From positions 186,001 through 250,000 of the forward strand of contig MEHQ01003486.1 in the NCBI GenBank assembly GCA_008828725.1: 64,000 bases of DNA. Direction: 5' to 3'. Under the pieces are notes generated by a model. That model saw nothing but the letters and a program-made list of their open reading frames with translations, had not been told where the DNA came from and ran no database searches. A program made the position numbers and the translations under genes. This DNA is from Saccharina japonica. Taxonomy: Eukaryota; Sar; Phaeophyceae; Laminariales; Laminariaceae. The first letter of the stretch is position 1, and each line of letters starts with the position of its first letter. Below are positions 55,801 through 64,000 of the stretch, one piece after another.

Positions 55801-56479
55801 GAGCGATTTTGCAAGCCCCTTTCGCGATGATCGCGAGACAGCCGACATCAACAAACAACGTGCTCTCAGGAAGCAGCCAGCCCCCCTGGCCACATCTATT
55901 GATCTGGAGAGTTCTTCACTTTTTTCCCCTAAGTCTTTTATGGAACAACACTACACATTGTCGGATGGCAAGCATAATAAAAACAATTATAAATAGGTTT
56001 TCCATCCAACAACCCGCATTGATTCGGAGTCAATCCCCATCGTTTCTATTCCCTTCACCATACTCGTAAATATTTATATTCCTATCAAGAATATTCGCAG
56101 TAAACTTGTTTCCTCTATTTATTCCTACACATTATGTTTAATTTGAGCCTCTATCATCTCTATTACTACTTGCTTTAATGGCCCTACCGCCGTGGGGGCG
56201 GGAGGGCCTCTTATTCCCTAGTACCTCTATATTTTCTTGACCGCGAATATTTGACTGTGATTATCTGACCGCCGTTATCTGTCGCCAATTTTTTTACCGC
56301 TTTTCGCCGCCGGCGAACATTCGGCCTCGAGCAAGCCGCGACAAGCCGCGACAGCGCGCTCGCGGCGGTGCCTTTGCGCATGTCACCCCCCGCTCCCTGG
56401 GAAGTCTCGTGGGTCTGCTCGGTAAGCTCGGCGAGGAATCGCGCTCCCCGTGAAATAGGAAATAGTAAGAAATCGTTGG

Positions 56480-56640
56480 GGCCATTCCTAACGAACGAAA
56501 AAAATCACGATCCGTGAGGTTTTTGTCGTGAATCGTGATTTTTTTGTCGTAAAAACCTCACGATTCATGAGGCCATTTGCTTTACAATTTCCTAAAACAA
56601 AACAAAATCACGATTCACGACATTTGTCGTGGCTCAAAAT
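56480..56640. repeat. Compound palindromes around TCACGA
   Basis: GTGAGGTTTTTGTCG pairs with CGTAAAAACCTCAC, and GTCGTGAATCGTGATTTT pairs with AAAATCACGATTCACGAC. The block starts with GGCCATTCCTAACGAA, also present in both arms of the inverted-repeat element near 39.2-39.9 kb. Confidence 0.75.
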
Positions 56641-56865
56641 ACGCCTGATCAAGGCACTACGTAACCCACCCGACACCAACGGTATCCGATGGCCGGTATA
56701 GGGGCATGTCAGGCCCTGCTTTGTACGCCAGTTGTGGACAGTGAGTGGCTGCCTAAAGACACTGCTGGGTGCGGGGTAACGAGCATGCTGTGACCTCGAA
56801 ATCTCGAGGAGGAGGAGACACAGCGTGAAGAAAAAGCAAAAATAATCTGAACATCTCATGGGCCA

Positions 56866-57030
56866 GGCAGAGCAGACGACATGTCAGCGAGATGGGAACC
56901 TCGCGCGGACCTGGCCTGGCCGACGGCGCGTGAGGTTTGAATATCACAGACCGTGTCGGGCCTCTGCCCATGGTTTGAATCACGGGCCGGGTCGGGCGCG
57001 GTCGGCCCGGCACAGCCTGGCCGTGACCTA
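56866..57030. repeat. GGGCCGGG-rich array, copy 3
   Basis: TCGGGCCTCTGCCCATGGTT, then a CGGGCCGGGTCGGG stretch, parallels 48284-48306 and 48191-48210. Confidence 0.6.
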
Positions 57031-57573
57031 CCTGCGAGAGTTGGCCCCACCCTCAAATACCGTTGGTTTNCGCTTCTTGCGCACTCCCATGATGACTCAT
57101 TTCCATTTCCCGCTGAACCCCCCTTCTTCCTTCTTCTTTCAACTGCCCGACCTTCCACCCAGTGCCAAACCCTTGCTCGTCAACACCACGAGTAGAGCCC
57201 CGTACTAGATGGTCTTCTTCCTTCCTGCCTCAAACCTTCCAACCTCTGTCTCTCCAGCTCAACCAACTGCACCGCCATGATACGTACTTGATAAACCTTT
57301 CCCGATCCCCTCTTTCAATCATGCCAACGATTCAATACCTCTCCACAAACCCCAGATTTCCTTCGTTCAATCTTCCACAAGTGCATATTTTGGGAAAATC
57401 CGCTTTTCACGGTCGTCGGCCGTGGTCGGTAGGTGGAAATAAGGGTATCCTTTTTATCTTTTTCACGTCTAAAACTCGATAGGCTGTGTTCGGTTCAGAT
57501 CCAGATATATAGACCTATTTCGAGGTTTAAATTAGTTTATAATACGTTCTACTGCTACGCGACATTCTTATCT

Positions 57574-58021
57574 TTTGTTCGAGTACGAGTGAATATGTAT
57601 CATACGTCTTCCTCTCAGTTTTGTGGGTTTTGTTTTTCGCAAATCACAACTTGACGACCGCGTGCTGTGCTTTCTCTTTCATACAAAGTACGAAGTACTG
57701 CTGTTGTTGTAATACCACACATACCAGGTAATCACGAAAAAGGCACAAATCACACCCAGCAGGCAGCGCGGCGCCGTGCTGTGAGCCGTGTTGCTGTACT
57801 GTCGTTTTGTTCGAGTACGAGTATGTATCATACTTATTTCTCAGTTTTGTGGGTTTTGTTTTTCGTATTTCACAACTTGACGACCGCGTGCTGTGCTTTC
57901 TCTTTCATACAAAGTACGGAATACTGCTGTTGTACTACCACACCTACCAGGTTATCACGAAAAAGGCACAAATGCACCCAGCAGGCAGCGCGGCGCCGTG
58001 CTGTGAGCCGTGTTGCTGTAT
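57574..58021. repeat. Tandem duplication, about 225-bp units
   Basis: Units 57574-57800 and 57804-58021 share TTTTGTTCGAGTACGAGT, CTCAGTTTTGTGGGTTTTG, ACAACTTGACGACCGCGTGC and CAGGCAGCGCGGCGCCGTGC. They are about 93% identical with small indels. A short further start (TCTTTCGAGCATACGAGTAC) follows. Confidence 0.9.
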
Positions 58022-58188
58022 TTTCTCTTTCGAGCATACGAGTACAGCTTTGTTGTCCTGGAGCCTGGAGCTCTGGCATTTGCAAGTCGCCTGTTTCCCC
58101 TTAATTATGTGCCACCTGTGTTCTCACGTGGTTTCTTTCACAATATGTTGTGATGTCCTTGACAAGCGACACAGGTGGCCATTTTTAC

Positions 58189-58262
58189 CTACGTTGCGGG
58201 ACGTTGTCAAGAAACCACAACCTCAGTACCTTGGGGAGACGGGCACAACGTGCCGCAACGTA
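58189..58262. repeat. 17-bp inverted repeat
   Basis: TACGTTGCGGGACGTTG (58189-58205) pairs with CAACGTGCCGCAACGTA (58246-58262) with one mismatch around a 40-nt loop. Confidence 0.65.
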
Positions 58263-58748
58263 TCATAATGCACCTAGATTGTGCAACGTCCTGTTCGGGA
58301 CTTTGCCCAAGGTGTAAGGTATTCGTCGGTTTGGGGGGGGTGCTTGCAACGAACATTCGACGCAAACAATGTGATTTCTAGCATAATACGTTAAAGCTAC
58401 CTACCACCTGGAGTGCACACTGAAATAAAGCGAAAATATGTTTTGAGGCAATCAATTACATCGCATGTATTTGTTTTTGCAAGCTGTACGAGTAGACTAT
58501 CCACATAATGATTGGCAACATTGATTTTTTTTATGTGTGGTTGAAAATCGGTACCTTCACATGTTACTAGTAATTGGTGGTAATGAGCCGCGACCTCGAG
58601 TACCTGCAGTAGTCAAATCTGCGATGCATCACGCTGGGGGGATACTGCTGTGAGCTGAGTGCTGAGCCAAAACACGAACGAACATCTACGTATACGTGCC
58701 GTTTGGGTTATTTCTTGAAACAAAAAAAAACAACAGCATACAGCATAC

Positions 58749-58757
58749 AGCAGCAGC

Positions 58758-58789
<32 letters not shown>

Positions 58790-58790
58790 T
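58749..58790. repeat. (CAG)n microsatellite
   Basis: About 13 CAG units with one interruption. Polyglutamine, polyserine and polyalanine frames come from this tract. Confidence 0.9.
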
Positions 58791-59911
58791 GTGGCGGCCG
58801 CAGCAACAACAGCAATGGAACGGCAGCAACAGTAGCAGTAGTAGGACACATGATGCCAGGGCCAGCGTCACTGTATACGCTCGGCTTGTCGGTCTAGCCC
58901 TTGAACCCTCTGTACTCGTACTCAAACTGTTGTGTACACGTGTCTCCTGGTTCCCCAACACGATGAGATAGTGATATTCGGCATAATTTGAAGAAAGCTG
59001 GTGAGTTGTGTTCGGTAGGACTCCAGGATTTAAGTTCCGATTTATGTGCCTGTAAAATAACATGGCCCTGTAGCCTTGTTTGAAAACACAAGTTGCCGCG
59101 CCTATTATCGTAGCAGGTGCCACCACAACTACTACTGCTGTACGGCATTACAGCAGAGCTTCTCCTTCCCCTCATCAGTAGGAGAGTGGGCCTTACAATA
59201 CCACCTACATCATAGAACTCCGAAAACAAAAACAAAAAACTCATCGCTGTGTTGCGCTGTGACGTATTTTTAAAATTTTATAAAAAAACCGTTATGATGT
59301 TTTACGTCCCGAAATTCAAAAAAAGGCATGTGTGCCTGTAAAACACACACGTTGCCGCACCTAGCTCGACCAACTCTGAACGAGTTGAAGAAATACCAGC
59401 ACGGGAAAACTTCGTTAAAATGTGTGCGTGCACAGAGTCCGACGGGACTGGCGTTGGTGCCGTGTACGTTGAATGCGGTGTACAAACGTCGATGTTGACT
59501 GTCGCAAACAAACACGCAGAAGAAGTCTTCAAACACCACGCTACATGGGTTTCTACGCTAAACGCAAGCCGATATGAAGAGCCTTTTTTCCTTGAAAACT
59601 CAAGTAAAAAGGCTCGCGCTTCGCGCTCGCGCGGCTCATTATAAAATTTGTTTTGTTTTGAGACTCGTCTTGGGCGTTCTCGAGTAATATCAATACTCTA
59701 ATCAAGTTGAGAGTGTATTACATACCTACGAGTACATTAAACCAAGTAAACGTACGTTTAAGACAATCGGTCGTATTATTGTCGAACGTTGTTATAATAA
59801 TGGCAACCTTTTTGTTTTGGTGGTTGAAAATCCAAACGACGTACTTTAATTAAGTCGTTTGTTGTGGTGAGCCTTCGGCGTTCCCACGGCGACTATTATT
59901 ATATGTACAAG

Positions 59912-60535
59912 GGGCTTCGCCGGCGGCCTGGACGGCCGCCGGTCGCAGCCTTGCGTGATACCGGGAATGTTAGCAGCATTGTGGCTAAGGATAGGGGTCA
60001 GGCGTAATGCCAAGAGTTACACACGTTAGCAGAGCAGCATTGTGTCGAAGGATGAAAATCAGAGTTTTTTTTTTTTTTATATCCTCCGGCGGATGGGTCA
60101 AAATAAAGCTTAGAAAATCAGACGTACTGCCAAGAGTTGTGAGAGTGCTCTGCACACTGCCCACGGAGAGTGTCAACCGTATCACTCGTAATAAATGTGA
60201 TCCTGCTGCTGCTGTACTCATACGTGTGTGCGCGTATGTATCTTGGTCACACACCTGACACGTGCACATTGTTTGCTGTACAGTTCTGCCTACTACTACT
60301 GCTGTGTGGGCCTGTGGGTCTACACATCTTCGAAACAGGCGAACAACGGCGACAACAGGAACAAAACAACAACTGATACGACGTGCGTGTATCTTTGATA
60401 CTGGTCATGATACATATCCAACCTACGTACTGCTCACACAGCTCGTGATAGGTACTGTTGTAGTACAGCAGTATTTCAGAGTACTGGTACACTCCACACA
60501 CGCGTCTTCGATATATACCCGATGCACGCATACAT
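59912..60535. repeat. Tandem duplication, 624-bp unit 1
   Basis: Begins GGGCTTCGCCGGCGGCCTGG and is repeated immediately at 60536. It includes a perfect 9-bp GC hairpin (CCGGCGGCC/GGCCGCCGG, 59920-59942), a poly-T tract (60066-60079) and a CTG run. The frames in it (for example starting MPRVTHVSRAALC) are shared by both units but have no recognised domain. Confidence 0.93.
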
Positions 60536-61162
60536 GGGCTTCGCCGGCGGCCTGGACGGCCGCCGGTCGCAGCCTTGCGTGATACCGGGAATGTTAGCAG
60601 CATTGTGGCTAAGGATAGGGGTCAGGCGTAATGCCAAGAGTTACACACGTTAGCAGAGCAGCATTGTGTCGAAGGATGAAAATCAGAGTTTTTTATTTTA
60701 ATATATCCTCCGGCGGATGGGTCAAAATAAAGCTTAGAAAATCAGACGTACTGCCAAGAGTTGTGAGAGTGCTCTGCACACTGCCCACGGAGAGTGTCAA
60801 CCGTATCATCACTCGTAATAAAAGTGATCCTGCTGCTGCTGTACTCATACGTGTGTGCGCGTATGTATCTTGGTCACACACCTGACACGTGCACATTGTT
60901 TGCTGTACAGTTCTGCCTACTACTACTGCTGTGTGGGCCTGTGGGTCTACACATCTTCGAAACAGGCGAACAACGGCGACAACAGGAACAAAACAACAAC
61001 TGATACGACGTGCGTGTATCTTTGATACTGGTCATGATACATATCCAACCTACGTACTGCTCACACAGCTCGTGATAGGTACTGTTGTAGTACAGCAGTA
61101 TTTCAGAGTACTGGTACACTCCACACACGCGTCTTCGATATATACCCGATGCACGTATACAT
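60536..61162. repeat. Tandem duplication, unit 2
   Basis: About 98-99% identical to 59912-60535. It differs in the poly-T tract (TTTTTTATTTTAATAT), an extra ATC triplet near 60810 and a few substitutions. It ends at TATACAT, where the flank resumes. Confidence 0.93.
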
Positions 61163-61269
61163 CTACGCGCCCCCTCCGCCAAAGCAAGACCAAAGAACAA
61201 AAAACAAAAACGTAAAAAAACGTTTAAAAAAAACGTGTTTCCCCATCCCCGTTTGTAAATGCCATTTTT

Positions 61270-61740
61270 TTATTTTGAAACCCTCAACGTATATTGAGCA
61301 TGATGAGGAGATTGTTTTTTTGAGGCGATGCTCTCGATAGCCTCGTATCCCCGATCGTCCTTCCTTCGCCGACACGTCTCCGATTCAAGCGTACCGAGAC
61401 TCTCCGTCCTCTCTGTCTCAGAGAGCCCCGTCGTCTCCGGGCGCGCTTGACGGGCACGCCATTTGAGCTCGTTCGACGAGTCACCGACACGGGGACTCAT
61501 TTCGTATCTATGATTGGAGTTGGCACCACTCTGGGCGCAAATGTAGGGACCGTTTAGACTTGATATGTATATTAAAACAGTTCTTATTTTTCCGTCCAGA
61601 GTGCTGCCAAAGTCATGCAAAACTGTAAATTTCAAGCTCTCGACCTCTCTTTGCTTGACCGTGCTCCCTCTACGTGCACGTGACGGCGAGACGCGAAATC
61701 GTGCATATACCATTTGTAGCTCCGTGATGCTGCTGTGCAT
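61270..61740 (-). CDS. Hypothetical reading frame
   Basis: This frame of 156 codons on the minus strand has a varied, non-repetitive composition. The middle contains GPYICAQSGANSNHRYEMSP and the C-terminal half is charged. No domain was recognised. Confidence 0.25.
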   Translation of the reverse strand: MHSSITELQMVYARFRVSPSRARRGSTVKQREVESLKFTVLHDFGSTLDGKIRTVLIYISSLNGPYICAQSGANSNHRYEMSPRVGDSSNELKWRARQARPETTGLSETERTESLGTLESETCRRRKDDRGYEAIESIASKKQSPHHAQYTLRVSK

Positions 61741-62289
61741 ATACCATGTGTAGCTTCGTGATGCTGCAGGCTCATCATAGCAGCTTCAGCTGCTGCTGTA
61801 CATTATGTACATACAGCATATACGTGCTGCTGTAGACTACCCGGGGTTCAAAAATATTGAGAGTTCGCAGTTCTCCACGAGGCCTGGGTGGCACGTGTTC
61901 TCGGGGATTACAAACTCTTCCCCAGATCCTAGCACAAACCTCGCTCAGTGGCCAATGGCGACGCCGGCCACGTAATCGACTCCCCCCACGGGTCGGAGGT
62001 CAGAGAACACGTACCGAAGAAAACACGCGAAGACATGAGCCCTGTATGCAGACTACGAACCAAACGTCTCACAGGGCACGATTTTTCGGAGATCTCGTCG
62101 TAGATCTCGACGTCGAGGCCTCGCGCGCGCGCTACGGCGCCGAGCGGGCGGATCAGCTAAGCCGGCGGTTGCAGGCGAGGCGGGGGCACGCCTCAGCGAA
62201 GAAATCGCGCGGAAAGGCGATCAGAGGCTGGAGATATCCGCAGACCTAAGGATGTGCATATGTGATAAGATCGAACTAAGATATACGCC

Positions 62290-62530
62290 TAACAAAGTAG
62301 GATTGTGATTTTTTTGCCCGGCGGCGCGTTTTCGCGCCTCGCCCTCCTCGGCCGATGCTCGCCGGCGCCGGGCTCGAGCCCGCGGGGGGCCGGCCGGGGA
62401 GCGCGCCCCCCGGGCCTCGCCCTCGGCCGCGGCCCGTGGCCCGCGCGGGGCGCTCGCGAAGCCGAAAAAATAGAGTCGGTTTCGCGGGGTACTCCGTCCC
62501 ACTCGGCCGAGCCGAGCAGGGCAACGTAAG
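62290..62530. other. Very GC-rich island
   Basis: About 62310-62465 is perhaps 80-85% GC with many CpGs, in contrast to flanks near 45-50%. All frames give Ala/Arg/Gly/Pro-rich translations. A short coding-like stretch precedes it on + (LSEEIARKGDQRLEISADLR, about 62189-62248). Confidence 0.6.
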
Positions 62531-62565
62531 AAACCCGAGTCTCACAGTGCCTGGAGACAGGGGAA

Positions 62566-64000
62566 ATCAAATCTCGGAGAATCTCGTGCATTTTCAATAC
62601 GAAAAATGATTTGCCGTTTGAAATGTCATGCATGACCAGCGATTTCCCGCCCGCACGGCGACGTCATCGAACAAAAGAGAGGGTGCGCACAGCGACGTTC
62701 ATCTGCACACATACAGCGACAACAACATCGAGGCAGCGCCGCGCCCGTGACATCTTCGTATTCGGAGTGCCGTCGTGTGGTTGTGACAGGGCGCCATGGG
62801 TTTCCTGCAGGATCACCAGGGTCCTGCCAGGAAACAAGCAAAACTGCCCGCAAGCATTTTGACATCGTGAGCCACTTTGTCCGGGAATTTAAGATACGTC
62901 CCCTATACATTGTAATACGTAAACATTGGCAACAGTTCGGACATATTGGTCCTGCCAGGATACAAGCAAAACTGCCCGAAAGCATTTCTACATCGTGAGC
63001 CACTTTGTCCGGGAATTTAAGATACGTACCCTATACATTGTAATACGTAAACATTGGCAACAGTTCGGACATATTGGCAAGTGCACCAAGTACCAGCTAC
63101 ATAATTTGTGCTAAAGATCTAAATTTCGTACTCACGTCACCTACATCAAATCTCGGAGAATCTCATGCATGACCAGCGATTTCCGGCCCGCACGGCGATG
63201 TCATCGAACGAAGGAGGGTGCGCACAGCGACTCTCATCGAACATCTGCACACATACAGCAACAGCATCATCGAGGCAGCGCCGCGCCCGTGACATCTTCG
63301 TATTCGTAGTGCCGTCGTGTGGTTGTGACAGGGCGCCATGGGTATCCCGCAGGATCACCAGGGTCCTGCCAGGAAACAAGCAAAACTGCCCGCAAACATT
63401 TTGACATCGTGAGCAACTTTGTCCGGGAATTTAAGATACGTACCCTATACATTGTAATACGTAAACATTGGCAACAGTTCGGGCATATTGGCAAGTGCAC
63501 CAAGTACCAGCTACATAATTTGTGCTAAAGATCTAAATTTCGTACTCACGACATCTACGACATCAAATCTCCGAGAATCTCGTGCATTTTCAATACGCGT
63601 ACGAAAAATGATTTGCCGTTTGAAATGTCATGCATGACCAGCGATTTCCCGCCCGCACGGCGACGTCATCGAACAAAAGAGAGGGTGCGCACAGCGACGT
63701 TCATCTGCACACATACAGCGACAACAACATCGAGGCAGCGCCGCGCCCGTGACATCTTCGTATTCGGAGTGCCGTCGTGTGGTTGTGACAGGGCGCCATG
63801 GGTTTCCTGCAGGATCACCAGGTTCCTGCCAGAAAACAAGCAAAACTGCCCGCAACATTTTTACATCGTCAGCCACTTTGTCCGGGAATTTAAGATACGT
63901 CCCCTATACATTTTAAAACGTAAACGTTGGCAACAGTTCGGACATCTTGGCAAGTGCAACAAGTACCAGCCGCATAATTTGTGCTAAAGATCTAAATGTC
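62566..64000. repeat. Satellite: three tandem units, running off the window
   Basis: Units start at 62566, 63145 and 63562 with ATCAAATCTC-GAGAATCTC. Shared blocks include CATGCATGACCAGCGATTTC, GAGGCAGCGCCGCGCCCGTG, TGTGGTTGTGACAGGGCGCC, CCACTTTGTCCGGGAATTTA and AACATTGGCAACAGTTCGG. Unit 1 is longer (579 bp) because a segment of about 126 bp ending at ACATATTGG is repeated inside it. Unit 2 (417 bp) lacks the GCATTTTCAATACG...GAAATGT stretch present in units 1 and 3. Frames in the units are parallel by-products. Confidence 0.93.

Overview
This window looks like a gene-poor, repeat-dominated stretch of a eukaryotic nuclear genome. The only long intact reading frame is a non-LTR retrotransposon ORF. 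Around it lie decayed LTR and DNA elements, nested insertions with recognisable ends, tandem arrays, microsatellites and repeats present two or three times. Bacterial features (dense operons, Shine-Dalgarno sites) are absent. A seaweed or other alga with an expanded transposon load would fit, mainly because of one PC-esterase-like gene fragment and the general texture, but this is inference and I cannot name the species.

Layout. 1-5 kb: a degenerate tandem repeat, a foldback-like element with about 385-bp arms (801-1853), and a dispersed repeat (2320-4797) split by a 1,471-bp terminal-inverted-repeat (TIR) element (3206-4676). A second copy of the dispersed repeat at 15673-16625 preserves the empty site. 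The inserted element carries a frameshifted gene for a C2H2 zinc-finger protein with an acidic tail. 5.9-15.5 kb: a decayed Ty3/gypsy-type LTR retrotransposon on the + strand, with two 346-bp LTRs, a polypurine tract, and RT, RNase H and integrase remains in order. A 1,807-bp TIR element full of hairpin-forming tandem repeats (11934-13740) is nested in it. 16.6-25 kb: decayed unknown reading frames, including a minus-strand frame conserved between two paralogous copies (20.1 and 23.1 kb).

25-35 kb: a 783-bp TIR element (25045-25827), a candidate minus-strand non-autonomous LTR element with 260-bp repeats (26641-30061), and mosaic dispersed repeats. 35-43 kb: a 69-bp repeat that reads as a 23-residue protein repeat, a three-copy repeat family interleaved with GGGTC-rich arrays, a long inverted-repeat element (about 39200-39987), and an eight-copy 61-bp satellite. 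43.25-47.4 kb: a non-LTR retrotransposon with endonuclease, reverse transcriptase and terminal zinc-binding motif. Its 3' tail resembles short dispersed repeats elsewhere in the window. 47.4-52.2 kb: a short dispersed repeat, G-rich arrays and a PC-esterase-like C-terminal coding segment (51554-52195). 52.8-54.1 kb: a TIR element flanked by TTA. 54-64 kb: microsatellites, a 13-bp AGTACTCGGAGTA-type array, tandem duplications of about 225 and 624 bp, and a satellite running off the window end.

No rRNA, tRNA or CRISPR array was recognised. Identity figures are by-eye estimates.
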